A stretch of 64,000 bases of DNA, from contig NZ_LXHZ01000008.1 in NCBI RefSeq assembly GCF_001888055.1, positions 36,565 to 100,564 on the forward strand. Reading direction: 5' to 3'. Within the stretch, counting starts at the first letter, position 1; every line of letters starts with the position of its first letter. Of this stretch, positions 37,740 to 48,522 are shown one piece after another. The translations under genes and the position numbers were made by a program. This stretch comes from Rappaport israeli (GTDB taxonomy: Bacteria > Pseudomonadota > Gammaproteobacteria > Cardiobacteriales > Cardiobacteriaceae). The notes beneath the pieces are model-generated. The model searched no databases, was not told where the DNA came from, and saw only the letters and a program-made list of their open reading frames with translations.

Positions 37740-39715
37740 CTAACGACTTGCGCGCAAATCAATGCGATAAATAGCAAATCCCAATTCGTCTTGCCCCACC
37801 CGCTCTAACGGATAATGCGCATTATCTTGAATAAACGCCTCTGCTTGCGCGCTTGCGCCTGTTTCAAAACGCACATCCAACGGCACCTGTGTTTGAATGG
37901 GCGCAATCTGCCAGTTGTTCTCCAGCGCTGTATTAACCTCACCCTGTAACCGCGTTTGCTCGCTAATATAATTAGCCAAAATCTGGCGATTTTCATCAGG
38001 GGCGGAAAACACAATTTGCTCACTCCCAGTCCCTGCAAACTTACCCCCATTGGCGCGATAATTATTGGTTGCAACTAAAAATTCCTCCTCAGGTAACACC
38101 GCGTGCCCCTGATACGACAACCCCACTATCCGCTCTGCATTAGCATTAATCAACTGACAATCACCATCATAGCGCGCAGGCTGCGTTACATCGATTTGAT
38201 AACGCACGCCACTAATCGTATCAAAATTATACGTTCTAAACCCCTCCCAATTAATCAACGTCTGAGGTTGTGTACTCTCCTTATCAATCTGATTAAACAT
38301 GCCAGCACTGCACTCCAACCACTCCTTCAATTGCGCGCCTGTAATTTTCACCACAGCCAGCGTATTAGGATAGAGATACAAATCCGCTGCATTGCGCAAC
38401 GTCAAGGCGCCTTTTTCTACTTGCGTATAGCCTTCAGGGTCATTTTTACGCCCACCCGCTTTAAAGGGCGCTGCCGCACTTAACACGGGCAATCCACCCA
38501 ACTCGGGCAATTGTGCCATCACTTTTTGCGCGTAGTCTGTCTGCGCCTGATTGACAATGCCAACCGTTGGGTCAGCCTGCACCAACGCCAAATAACTAAA
38601 TAAATCCGCACTGGCTCGCCCAATAGACTGAGAGACATAAGCCAACGTCTTCTCATGCACAGGCGCTAATAATGCTGCCATTTCCGCGTGATTTTGTGTA
38701 AGCGCCACCTTATTTTGCGCATCATAGATTGGATAGAGTTGCGCACGCGCGTCCATCACCACCCATCGACCCTCATGTTTTGCCAACGACAAATCCACCA
38801 CGCTCACATGATTAGCCCAATATCCCGCCATAGATTCCGCCGTGCCGTAAACCGTACCTTTTTTGATATCGACCCCTTCCACCTCGGCAAATTCCTCATG
38901 CGGAAACAACCGATGCGCATGCCCAAAAATCACCGCATCAATCTCCGCCACATCCGCTAAATAAAACGCGCAATTTTCCGCGCCCACCTCATAAGGCTCA
39001 CTTGAAGACCCAGTGTGTGCCAAAGCAATCACAATATCCGCCCCCATTTGCTTAAGCTTAGGCGCATAACTTTTCGCTGACTGCACAATATCTTGCACCA
39101 CAACCTTACCGTCTAAATGCCCCTTATCCCACAACATAATCTGCGGCGGCACAAAAGACAAATACCCAATTTGAATCTCCTGTTGCGCGCCGTTTTCATC
39201 TAGCAACATTTTTTCTCAATCCAAAAAGGCTGATAGCGTGGCTCTCCCGTATCCGCACGCATCACATTGGTGTTAATAATTGGGAATTTAGCCTGCGAAG
39301 TCGCCGTATCCAAATAATCCAACCCATAATTAAATTCATGATTGCCCAAACCGCCCACATCATAATTCATTGCATTAAGCGCCATCACCGCAGGATGCGG
39401 TTCTCCTTTTTCATGCCCCACAGCCGCCTGATAATCTGCAATTGGATTGCCCTGAATCAAATCACCATTATCCACCAACACACTATTAACCACCTCCTCA
39501 CGCGCTTTAGCAATTAATGTCGCGGCTCGTGTGAAGCCAAATTTATCGGTTGTCTCATTGCGGTAATAATCAAAATCGGTTAAAAAACTATGCACATCCG
39601 TCGTTGCAATAATGCGCAGATTTGCCGCCGCCGAAACCTCCGCCCAAGACAAACGCGCCACACTCAAGCCCAAAATACTCCCCGCCCCTAATTTAATTAA
39701 ACGTCTTCTTTGCAT
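37740..39715 (-). CDS. cpdB: Periplasmic CpdB-type 2',3'-cyclic nucleotidase/3'-nucleotidase, with a one-base frameshift
   Basis: 658 residues after correction. The start MQRRRLIKLGAGSILGLSVA has GAGGA six bases upstream and looks like a twin-arginine (Tat) signal. Metallophosphatase motifs are TTDVHSF, VDNGDLIQGNP, GLGNHEFNYGL and IFGHAHRLFP. The C-terminal 5'-nucleotidase domain shows KAGGRKNDPEGY, NALAVVKITGAQLKEWLE and NNYRANGGKFAG. The break is a coding A6 run (39209-39214) that needs one more A, restoring IEKKMLLDENG. It salvages extracytoplasmic nucleotides. Confidence 0.9.
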
Positions 39716-39850
39716 ACATTCCTCTAGTAGTGTGGTTAAAATCGCCATCATTACGAGCAATTTATCCTCTGTCAAGCCAACAGAAAAATCCACCGCCCAA
39801 GCAGAAATTTCGGTATCATGACCCCCCTTTTAGCTTATTAGAGGTCGCAC

Positions 39851-40648
39851 ATGTTTAATATAAAAAATCCCCTACCCCTAACCCTCGCCTGCGCATTTTC
39901 CTTAGGATTAAGCGCTTGCGGTGGCTCAAACAATCACGACATGAGCCAACAAACCCCTCCCCAAATCCCCCAACAAACTCCTCAAGAACTGGCGCGAATT
40001 GCCCATCTCGATAGCGCCAAAATATTTCTAGACCACAACCAAAACTATAAACAAGGCGAAAAAGTGATTGTCAATGGCAAAACACTAAGCGAAGGATTAG
40101 CCGATGGTTATGCCTCCCTTGATTTTAGACACATCATTGAATCTGGATTTAATGACCAACCCTATACAAAAACCCTAAACAAACAAAAGAAAAGCGAAGG
40201 ACACTTACGAAGCTATCAAGGGTTACATTCTTTTGCCGCCAATCTTTATCACAACCTAGGCAGTGAAGGCTTTTATAGCGGTATTCCTGTAAAACACATG
40301 CCCGAAAAAGGCACCGCCTTATACGTCGGCACAGTATTTGACAGAAGCACGCAAAATGGCGAATTTAGCTACACCATCGATTTTGATAAAAAAATTGGTA
40401 AAGGGGAACTACAAAGCGGAAAACATGGCAAATTCAGCCTAAACGAAGCCAAATTACAAGGCAATAAACTTGAAGGCGGCGCAACTGGCACAGGCGAAAA
40501 CTGGGTCTACAACGCTGGACTTTATGGCGAAAACGCTGAAGAGATTTCAGGCGTTTTAAAGCAAATCAATAAAACAGGCGAAACCATTAATGGCTATCAA
40601 TTTGATCAAAACCATATCGGCTTTATGGGCGGAAAAGCGCTAAACTAA
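39851..40648 (+). CDS. Surface lipoprotein with C-terminal TbpB-like beta-barrel (Slam-type candidate)
   Basis: 265 residues. A signal peptide ends in the lipobox LGLSAC, followed by CGGSNN and a Pro/Gln/Thr-rich tether (about 25-50). The C-terminal half reads as an eight-stranded barrel: TALYVGTVFDR, GEFSYTIDFDKKIGKGEL, FSLNEAKLQGNKLEGGATG and AGLYGENAEEISGVL. This is the pattern shared by TbpB, HpuA, factor-H-binding protein and haemophilin-like Slam substrates. The ligand is unknown. No Slam exporter gene is in the window. Shine-Dalgarno GAGGT precedes the ATG, and a strong terminator follows, so it is monocistronic. Confidence 0.75.
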   Translation: MFNIKNPLPLTLACAFSLGLSACGGSNNHDMSQQTPPQIPQQTPQELARIAHLDSAKIFLDHNQNYKQGEKVIVNGKTLSEGLADGYASLDFRHIIESGFNDQPYTKTLNKQKKSEGHLRSYQGLHSFAANLYHNLGSEGFYSGIPVKHMPEKGTALYVGTVFDRSTQNGEFSYTIDFDKKIGKGELQSGKHGKFSLNEAKLQGNKLEGGATGTGENWVYNAGLYGENAEEISGVLKQINKTGETINGYQFDQNHIGFMGGKALN

Positions 40649-40671
40649 TTTTATAATAAACGCTCCCAACC

Positions 40672-40701
40672 ATCGGCGCTTTATCAGGCGCCGATTTTTT
40701 T
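40672..40701 (+). terminator. Rho-independent terminator after the surface lipoprotein
   Basis: A perfect 8-bp GC-rich stem (ATCGGCGC/GCGCCGAT) with an eight-base loop and seven Ts. The same stem core appears at 37692-37720. Confidence 0.9.
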
Positions 40702-40786
40702 GCGCCGTCTTTGAATTCTCTGCATTAAGCGCCACCCTATACATTAACTCTGAAAGCGGTATAATCTCTAGCTTTTTGCAAGCCTC

Positions 40787-41083
40787 ATGCCTAATAGAAC
40801 GCTCAATATCAAACGCCTACTCAGTATCGCCTGTCTAACACTGATTGGCATGATAATGGGTAGTTATTTGGGATTAGCATTAAGTTATTGGTTTGCACCT
40901 GAGATTATGCGCTTATATTTAAGTTGGTCTGATTATCTTATACATCTTCCTGAGCAATTGTTTCATAACGATTTTCTCGGCATGAACACACTCATTGTTT
41001 ATAGCGCCCTTCTCGGAGCATTCAGTCTAACCAGTCTATTATTTTTTATCTATTTTCGATTTAGCGATAGGAAAACACAATGA
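40787..41083 (+). CDS. Small two-helix membrane protein of unknown function
   Basis: 98 residues with two clear hydrophobic helices (about 10-35 and 65-90) separated by an aromatic-rich loop with [19 protein letters not shown]. No family recognised. Its stop overlaps the aspS start (ATGA), so it is co-transcribed and coupled with aspS. A TATAAT hexamer lies at 40760-40765, about 22 bases before the start, but without a good -35. Confidence 0.6.
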   Translation: MPNRTLNIKRLLSIACLTLIGMIMGSYLGLALSYWFAPEIMRLYLSWSDYLIHLPEQLFHNDFLGMNTLIVYSALLGAFSLTSLLFFIYFRFSDRKTQ

Positions 41084-42864
41084 ACTATAGAACGCACTAC
41101 TGTGGTGAAGTAACAGAACAAGCAAACGGTGAAATCGTCCGTGTTAGCGGTTGGGTTCATCGTCGTCGCGACCATGGCGGCGTTATTTTTATTGATTTAC
41201 GCGACCGCTCAGGACTTGTGCAAGTTGTTATCGACCCTGACACAGAAGAAGCATTTGCCAACGCAGAACAAGTGCGCAATGAATACTGCTTAACCATTGA
41301 AGGCAAAGTTCGTCCCCGCCCTGAAGGCACAACCAACGCCAACCTCACTAGCGGTAAAATTGAAATTCTCGCAAAAGAGCTGACCATCTTATCGCGCTCT
41401 GAAACCCCACCTTTTCAACTTGATGACAAAGACCTTTCTGAAGAAGTGCGCCTACGCCATCGCACCATCGATTTGCGTCGCCAAACCATGCAGCAAAATC
41501 TCATATTGCGCAGTCGGGTGATTGCCTCATTGCGTCGCTACTTAGATGAACATGGCTTTTTAGATATTGAAACCCCCATGCTCACTAAAGCCACGCCCGA
41601 AGGCGCGCGTGATTATCTCGTCCCCTCGCGCACACATGCAGGCAAATTCTTCGCCCTACCGCAATCGCCACAACTTTTCAAACAACTGCTCATGATGAGC
41701 GGATTTGACCGCTACTATCAAGTCGTGCGCTGTTTTCGTGATGAAGATTTACGGGCTGACCGCCAACCAGAATTTACTCAACTCGATATTGAGGCCTCTT
41801 TTATCGACGAACAAACCCTAATGGATTTAATGGAAAGGATGATGCGCGGTGTCTTTAAAGACCATCTTGATGTTTCTTTAGATGAGCCCTTCCCACGCAT
41901 GACCTATGCCGAAGCCATGCGCCGTTTCGCCTCTGATAAACCTGATTTGCGCATTCCGCTAGAGTTGCAAGATATTGATGATTTGGTAGCTGATTGTGAT
42001 TTCAACGTATTTGCCACCCCTGCAAAACAAGATAATGGACGCGTTGTTGCGCTTAACATTCCACAAGGTGGCAAACTCACGCGCAAAGAAATTGATGCCT
42101 ATACTCAATTTGTTGGACGCTATGGCGCAAAAGGTCTTGCCTATATTAAGGTAAACGACCTCAGCCAAGGCGTGGAAGGTCTACAATCGCCCATCGTCAA
42201 ATTTTTAGGAGATAAAGTAGCCCTTGCCATCATAGCGCGTGTTCAAGCACAAGATGGCGATCTTATCTTCTTTGGCGCAGACAAAACCAGCATTGTAAAC
42301 GATGCCATAGGCGCATTACGCGTAAAAATCGGGCATGATCTTAACCTACTCACGCATGAATGGGCGCCCTTATGGGTTACCGACTTCCCCATGTTTGAGT
42401 TTGATGAAAAGACCAACCGTTGGTATTCCATGCACCACCCCTTCACCCAACCCAACACCGAAGACCTCGACGAACTCGACCAAAATCCAGCCAAAGTTAA
42501 CTCACGCGCCTATGATATGGTGCTAAATGGCACAGAAATTGGCGGCGGCTCGATTCGGATTCACCGCCAAGAGATGCAACAGCGCGTTTTCAAAAGTCTA
42601 GGCATTGACGCTGACGAAGCACAAGAAAAATTTGGTTTCCTACTCAATGCGCTCAAATACGGTTGCCCTCCGCATGGTGGCATTGCTTTTGGACTTGACC
42701 GCCTTATTATGCTCATGGCAAAAGCCAGCTCTATCCGTGATGTAATGGCATTTCCAAAAACGCAAACCGCCTATTGCCTACTCACCGACGCCCCAGCGGA
42801 AGTGAGCGAGGAACAATTGCGCGAACTCCATATCCGCCGCCGCCAAATACAGCCCATTGAATAA
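41080..42864 (+). CDS. aspS: Aspartyl-tRNA synthetase
   Basis: 594 residues, the bacterial class IIb form. The N-terminal OB-fold ([21 protein letters not shown]), motif 2 [18 protein letters not shown], an inserted GAD-type domain (about 290-410) and motif 3 [13 protein letters not shown] are present. It charges tRNA-Asp. Whether it also charges tRNA-Asn cannot be decided here. dnaQ starts two bases after its stop. Confidence 0.98.
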   Translation: MNYRTHYCGEVTEQANGEIVRVSGWVHRRRDHGGVIFIDLRDRSGLVQVVIDPDTEEAFANAEQVRNEYCLTIEGKVRPRPEGTTNANLTSGKIEILAKELTILSRSETPPFQLDDKDLSEEVRLRHRTIDLRRQTMQQNLILRSRVIASLRRYLDEHGFLDIETPMLTKATPEGARDYLVPSRTHAGKFFALPQSPQLFKQLLMMSGFDRYYQVVRCFRDEDLRADRQPEFTQLDIEASFIDEQTLMDLMERMMRGVFKDHLDVSLDEPFPRMTYAEAMRRFASDKPDLRIPLELQDIDDLVADCDFNVFATPAKQDNGRVVALNIPQGGKLTRKEIDAYTQFVGRYGAKGLAYIKVNDLSQGVEGLQSPIVKFLGDKVALAIIARVQAQDGDLIFFGADKTSIVNDAIGALRVKIGHDLNLLTHEWAPLWVTDFPMFEFDEKTNRWYSMHHPFTQPNTEDLDELDQNPAKVNSRAYDMVLNGTEIGGGSIRIHRQEMQQRVFKSLGIDADEAQEKFGFLLNALKYGCPPHGGIAFGLDRLIMLMAKASSIRDVMAFPKTQTAYCLLTDAPAEVSEEQLRELHIRRRQIQPIE

Positions 42865-42866
42865 AC

Positions 42867-43559
42867 ATGCGCCAAGTTATTTTTGACACCGAAACCACAG
42901 GGCGCTCTGAAAAAGGCGCCGTCTGCCAAGACCATCGCGTTATAGAAATTGGTTGCATTGAACTAGAAAATCGCCGTCCAACAGGACGGCATTTTCATGT
43001 TTATTTAAACCCAGAACGCCCCGTAGACGAAGAAGCCTTCAAAGTCCACGGACTAAGCGATACATTCCTTGCCAAACAACCCACCTTTGCACAAATTGCC
43101 GATGATTTTCTCGTCTATTTACAAAGCGTCGATGAACTGATTGCCCACAATCTCCCCTTTGACCAAGCTTTTTTAAATCAAGAATTTAAACTCATTGGCA
43201 ACCCAACCAAGCTAGAAAAACAATTCACCCTAACCGACACCCTCACCCTCGCACGCCAACAATTTCCTGGACAACGCAACAGCCTAGATGCGCTTTGCAA
43301 ACGATTTGATATCGATAATTCCAAACGCGAACTTCACGGCGCCTTGCTAGATGCCCAACTGCTTGCCGAGGTATATTTAAAACTCACAGGCGGACAAACT
43401 GACCTTAGTTTTAATCTCCAACACACTCACCACAGCAACGCCCACACCGCGCCTCTCAAACCTCACAACTGGCGCAGCGCTACCCTCAATGCGCAAGAAC
43501 AACAAGCCCATCAAACCCTGCTAGATAGCATCAACCCAAATAAAGCCAATTCATTATGA
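42867..43559 (+). CDS. dnaQ: DNA polymerase III epsilon subunit (3'-5' proofreading exonuclease)
   Basis: 230 residues. The DEDDh exonuclease motifs are FDTETTG (Exo I), AHNLPFDQAFLNQEF (Exo II) and HGALLDAQLLAEVYLKL (Exo III, catalytic His). The C-terminal segment that would bind the alpha subunit is Asn/His/Ala-rich. The stop overlaps the ppk start by four bases. Confidence 0.95.
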   Translation: MRQVIFDTETTGRSEKGAVCQDHRVIEIGCIELENRRPTGRHFHVYLNPERPVDEEAFKVHGLSDTFLAKQPTFAQIADDFLVYLQSVDELIAHNLPFDQAFLNQEFKLIGNPTKLEKQFTLTDTLTLARQQFPGQRNSLDALCKRFDIDNSKRELHGALLDAQLLAEVYLKLTGGQTDLSFNLQHTHHSNAHTAPLKPHNWRSATLNAQEQQAHQTLLDSINPNKANSL

Positions 43560-45675
43560 ATCTCATAGACCTTGAAAGCGCCGACCCTCAAAGCATCTAT
43601 CTAAACCGCGAATTAACTTGGCTTGATTTTAATAGTCGCGTTCTTCAACAAGCCAACGATCCGCATAATCCTTTATTAGAACGCTTGAAATTTTTAGCCA
43701 TCGTCCATGCCAATCTTGATGAATTTTTTATGAAGCGCATTGGGGGGCTCAAACAACAAATTGGCGCCAATCTCACCAGCCTCAGCGCTGATGGGCGCAC
43801 CCCGCAAACACAAATCACACAGGCATACGCCAAAATTGAAACACTTATCTGCCAAATGCATAAAATCTGGCAAACCCTTCAAAACCAATTAAAGAAAAAC
43901 CATATTGAAATCACCCGCTTTGCCCAACTCAATCCCGAACAACAAAACACCCTGCGCCAGTTTTTATCGCCAATCTCTATCCATTGATTACCCCACAAGC
44001 CATCGACCCAGCCCATCCCTTCCCTTTTGTCTCCAATCTCTCGCTCAATCTACTGATTAAACTTCGCTACCCTGATAAAAATCGCACCTCCATGGCGCGC
44101 GTTAAAGTCCCTGTTGGACAAGGGGGCAAGCGCTTTATTCATGTGCCAACAGAAGATGAAAACACTCAATTTATTACCTTAGAAGACCTTCTTATTAGCA
44201 ATCTAGACCTTCTTTTCCCTAATATGATTGTTGAAAAAGTCGACCTCTTTCGAGTCACGCGCAATGCCGTTACAGAAAAAAACGAAGAAAAAGCAGAAGA
44301 CCTTCTAGAGCTTATTGAAGACGAACTACGTGAACGTCGCTTTGCGCCTATCGTGCGCTTAGAATACGCCAGTGGCATTGACCCCATTCATAAAGGCATG
44401 CTTGCCGCCGAACTCAATCTCAATGAAGACAAAGATACCTTTGAAGTCCAAGGGCTTATCGCCAAACGCGACCTACTCGAACTCCATAGCCTAAATCGCC
44501 CCGACCTCAAAGACCCACCGCACACCCCACTAGACCACGAACATCTCCATGGCGAAGACAACATATTCCATGCCATCCGTCGTTCTGGGCCTTTTTTAAT
44601 TCAACTGCCCTATGAATCGTTTAAATCCTCCGTTGAGCGCTTTTTAAAAGATGCCAGCCAAGACCCCAAAGTTCTTGGCATTAAAATGACGCTTTACCGC
44701 ACCTCCGCAGATTCTAAGATTATCGACTACCTTATCGATGCCTCTCATAACGGCAAACAAGTTACCGTTGTGGTAGAGGTTAAGGCTCGTTTTGATGAAT
44801 CTGCCAATATCCGCTGGGCAAATCATTTAGAAGAAGCTGGCATTCACGTTACCTACGGCATCGTTGGACTGAAAACCCACGCCAAACTCATTCACGTTAT
44901 CCGCCAAGATTATGACGGACTGCGTCGCTACGCCCACATCGGCACAGGCAATTACCACAGTGGCACCGCCCGCCTATATAGTGATTTTGGCATTCTCACC
45001 GCCGAGCCAGAAATCGGCGAAGATCTTACCGAACTCTTTAACTACCTCACCACTGGCTACACGCCCAACCGCCACTACCAAAAAATCCTCCCCGCCCCCA
45101 AACAAATGAAACCCGCGCTATTGTCTTATATTGAGCGCGAAATCGAACAGGCCAAAGCAGGGAAAAAAGCCGCCATCTGCTTAAAAACCAACGCCCTAGA
45201 AGACGTTGATATTGCTAACAAACTCTATCAAGCCTCACAAGCAGGCTGTCGTGTGCAACTCATTGTCCGCGATAGCTGCCGTATCATCGCAGGCGTGGAA
45301 GGGCTTTCAGAAAATATCAGCGTGATTAGCATCGTAGGGCGATTTTTAGAACACGCCCGCGTTTATTATTTTTACAATCAAGGGCAAGAAAACTATTTCA
45401 TCGGCTCAGCGGATTTAATGCACCGCAATCTTGAAAGTCGTGTTGAAGTTCTTATTCCCATTTGCGCGCCCCACATCCGCCACAAACTCAACTACTTTCT
45501 CACCACCCAACTCAACGACCCCAGTGCATGGCATATGCAACCTGATGGCAGTTATAAACGTCGCAAAAACCCCAAACACCACCCCAGCGCCCAACAGCAA
45601 TTCATCGACCAAGCCAATATCCGCTATAAAGAAGCCAGCCGCTTGCGGCATCGCAAAATGCGCTCTCTCTCCTAA
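43556..45675 (+). CDS. ppk: Polyphosphate kinase 1, with a one-base frameshift
   Basis: 706 residues after correction. It makes polyphosphate reversibly from ATP. The N-terminus (NRELTWLDFNSRVLQQA, LDEFFMKRIGGL) joins the rest when one T is added to the T5 run at 43961-43965, restoring FFIANLYPLITPQAIDP. The catalytic half has MTLYRTSADSKI, KTHAKLIHVIR (autophosphorylated His), GTGNYH and RFLEHARVYYF (second His). It is coupled to dnaQ by ATGA. Confidence 0.94.
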
Positions 45676-45766
45676 GTAAATTTAGTTAACAAATTAAAAA
45701 TAGACAAAACATCATAAAAAATAAATTATAAAATTCCCCCTTTCATTGCCTCAAATAGGAACAACC

Positions 45767-47242
45767 ATGACCCTAAAAACCAAATTCAACCCATGCGCGT
45801 TCATCTTCATTATTGCCAATTTTTTTCTCAATCCTCTCGCACATGCCGCCCCAAACACAAAATTAGATTGGCAACCCTGCGATAGCAAAACAACCTATAA
45901 TGATTGGCCAATTGAAAATTTTGCCGATATTTTAGAATGCGCCACCCTAGAAGTTCCCCTAAATCCCAACGCAACCCACTCCCCCTCTCTCGAACTTGCC
46001 CTCACTCGTCTACCTGCCCAATCTGACCAACCTATTGGCAACCTACTCATCATTGCAGGCGGGCCTGGGGAGCACAGCCTTGATTTTTTAGGTATTTTCA
46101 ACGACCTAGCAGAAGATAGCGCTCTCTGGCACTATTTTCACATCATCGGTTATGCCCCACGTGGCATTAGCCCCAGCACCCCTAGTCTCTCCTGTGAGCT
46201 TGAAGAGGACGAAGAAAACAACGCTAAAAACCTCGTCAACGCCTGCATCAAACAAAGCGGTAAAGACCTCCTCGCCCATATTGGCACTCGCGAAGCTGTA
46301 ACCGATATCGAAGCCATCCGCCAAGCGCTAGACGAACCACAACTCTCCCTTTTAGGCTATTCCTATGGCACAAAAGTCCTCACCCGCTACAGCGAGCGCT
46401 ACCCCAGCGCCATTCGTGCTGCCATCTTTGATGGCGTTGTTAACACCAGCGAAGACTACTTCAGCGCCTTAATCACCCAAGAAAAAGGATTCCAACAAAC
46501 TTTTGAACGCTTTGTTCAGTACTGTTATAGCCAAAACAATTGCCCATTTAGCCCTAATAAAAACCCCAATAAAAGCTTGCACCAACTGCTTACACACATA
46601 GACGAACAACAACTTGAAGACAATGCTGGAAAACCCATTAGTGCTGAAGATGTTCTATTTCTTATGCAAGACAACCTCCTATGGTCATACCACTGGCAAG
46701 ATAATATTGACCTACTTAACCAACTCAGCCAAGGCAAAACCAAGCTCTACAATGAACTAAATTTCTTAGATAGCGATGATACAGATGAAAGCGACACTGC
46801 CTACATTGACAACAGCTATATCGCACTTTTTGCCATCAACTGCACTGATGATGCCCCAAAAAACCGCAACCGTCGCGACTATATCGCCCAGAGCAAAATA
46901 GTTGATCAAGCCTCTCCCTACGATAACTATGCCTCACTAGAAGACGATGATTATCTAGACACCTGTTTTTATTGGCCAACCAATGGCAGTGATACCCCCG
47001 CTGCGCCCAAAGTCAGCGACCAACTCCCGCCGTTGCTTTTTGTTGCACAACGACACGACCCCACAACCCCTCACCACAACGCTCAAATTATGGCTAATTT
47101 CTTCCACGCCCCACTTATTACGCGCGAAGGAGACGGACACACCCTCGTCTTTTCAGGCGAAAGCTCCTGCGTTGATGATATTGCACTGGCTTATCTCATC
47201 GCACCGCATATCAAAATCAACAGCCAATCCTGCCATGACTAA
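45767..47242 (+). CDS. Secreted alpha/beta-hydrolase of the tripeptidyl-aminopeptidase type
   Basis: 491 residues from ATG 45767 (AGGAAC upstream). The signal peptide ends near AHA. The oxyanion segment LIIAGGPGEHS, the nucleophile LGYSYGTKV (Ser in GYSYG), the Asp in FVAQRHDPTTP and the His in REGDGHTLV form the S33-family triad. Cys residues such as those in ACIKQSG and YCYSQNNCPF suggest disulfides. The C-terminal TAP-like domain is present. Substrate unknown. It stands alone between ppk and the exchanger gene. Confidence 0.8.
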   Translation: MTLKTKFNPCAFIFIIANFFLNPLAHAAPNTKLDWQPCDSKTTYNDWPIENFADILECATLEVPLNPNATHSPSLELALTRLPAQSDQPIGNLLIIAGGPGEHSLDFLGIFNDLAEDSALWHYFHIIGYAPRGISPSTPSLSCELEEDEENNAKNLVNACIKQSGKDLLAHIGTREAVTDIEAIRQALDEPQLSLLGYSYGTKVLTRYSERYPSAIRAAIFDGVVNTSEDYFSALITQEKGFQQTFERFVQYCYSQNNCPFSPNKNPNKSLHQLLTHIDEQQLEDNAGKPISAEDVLFLMQDNLLWSYHWQDNIDLLNQLSQGKTKLYNELNFLDSDDTDESDTAYIDNSYIALFAINCTDDAPKNRNRRDYIAQSKIVDQASPYDNYASLEDDDYLDTCFYWPTNGSDTPAAPKVSDQLPPLLFVAQRHDPTTPHHNAQIMANFFHAPLITREGDGHTLVFSGESSCVDDIALAYLIAPHIKINSQSCHD

Positions 47243-47343
47243 CGCCAGCGCTATGAAAAACCCCTAGCATAATCTATAATCGCCGACCCGCACAGCGCGT
47301 AACCGCCTTCATTATTTAAGCAAAATTCAAGCAAGGAAAAATT

Positions 47344-47777
47344 ATGTTATTAGCCATTGTCGCCATCATCATTGGATTAATTCTATTAGTTTGGAGTGCT
47401 GATTATTTTGTAGAAGGCGCAGGCGTTGTTGCTTATAAATTAGGCATGCCTCCTTCTGAGCTCGCCTCCACTATTGCCGCAGTGCGCAAAAATCAACATG
47501 ACCTTGCTTTTGGCAATATCATCGGCTCAAATATTTTCAACACCCTCGCCGTCGTTGGCATTGCAGGCGTTATTCATCCCATCCGTCTAAGCGGGGAAGT
47601 CTTCTCGCGTGATATTCTCGTGATGAGCTTTTTAACACTACTGCTACTGTTTATGAGCTTTAAATTCTACAAACGTCGCGCGCATATCAACCGCTATGAA
47701 GGTGGATTTTATTAATCCTCTTTATCGCTTACAATGCCTATCTCATTTACGGCGCAACCCAAAACGCTCAACTCTAA
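47344..47777 (+). pseudogene. Na+/Ca2+ exchanger (YrbG-like) with large internal deletion, plus a one-base frameshift
   Basis: 144 residues after adding one T to the T4 run at 47707-47710, against about 320 in the family. The N-terminal helix MLLAIVAIIIGLILLVWSADYFVEGA and the start of the first alpha-repeat (YKLGMPPS) are fused in frame to the second alpha-repeat (ELASTIAAVRKNQHDLAFGNIIGSNIFN). The first repeat's GTSxPE site and about half the helices are missing. The deletion joins equivalent positions of the two homologous repeats. Transport is unlikely unless two halves dimerise. It ends 16 bases before purC. Confidence 0.75.
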
Positions 47778-47793
47778 CCCAACGAGACCCCTC

Positions 47794-48522
47794 ATGCAAA
47801 AACAAACTCTTCTCTATCAAGGCAAAGCCAAATCCGTTTATCAAACAGACCACCCAGAGCGCGTTATCATTCATTACAACGACGACGCCACCGCGGGTAA
47901 CGGCGCAAAACACGACATCATCACCGACAAAGGCATTCTAAATAACCACATCAGCGCACTTCTCTACGAACAACTCAATCAAGCTGGCATCCCAACGCAT
48001 TTTCATCAGCGTCTAAACGAGCGCGAACAACTTTGCGATAAAGTCCAAATCATTCCGCTAGAAGTAATTACCCGCAACATCATTGCAGGTTCAATGGCAA
48101 AACGTCTAGGCTTTGAAGAAGGACAAGAACCCCCCAATACCATTTTTGAACTCTGCTACAAAAACGACACCCTAGGCGACCCTTTGATAAACGACGACCA
48201 CGCAGTCGCGCTCAAGGCCGCCACCTATGAACAACTCGATACCATTTACGAACTCACCAGCCAAATCAATCAGTTACTTGTCGCCCTATTTGCTGCCTGC
48301 GGTGTACGCCTAATTGATTTTAAACTTGAATTTGGAATCAATAGCCAAGGCAACATTGTTCTTGCCGATGAAATCTCACCTGATACCTGCCGTCTTTGGG
48401 ACAGCCAAAGCCAAGAAAAGCTCGATAAAGACCGTTTCCGTCGCAATCTCGATGGACTTACACTCACCCAAGCCTATCAAGAGATCCTAAATCGCTTACA
48501 ACAATTTAAGGAGCAGGTATGA
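47794..48522 (+). CDS. purC: SAICAR synthetase
   Basis: 242 residues from ATG 47794, matching the normal N-terminus (LLYQGKAKSVYQT). An open frame extends farther upstream but overlaps the exchanger gene. It joins aspartate to CAIR in purine synthesis. It shows HYNDDATAGNGAKHD, VQIIPLEVITRNI, LIDFKLEFG and LADEISPDTCRLWD. It overlaps purM by four bases. Confidence 0.96.
   Translation: MQKQTLLYQGKAKSVYQTDHPERVIIHYNDDATAGNGAKHDIITDKGILNNHISALLYEQLNQAGIPTHFHQRLNEREQLCDKVQIIPLEVITRNIIAGSMAKRLGFEEGQEPPNTIFELCYKNDTLGDPLINDDHAVALKAATYEQLDTIYELTSQINQLLVALFAACGVRLIDFKLEFGINSQGNIVLADEISPDTCRLWDSQSQEKLDKDRFRRNLDGLTLTQAYQEILNRLQQFKEQV

Noticed and set aside
4716-45675. Widespread pseudogenisation of lgt, tkt, kdsD, rpoN, mfd, argD and ppk
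   Set aside because: Each needs only one base per break, sequence on both sides is well conserved, and several are essential. Sequencing error is simpler.
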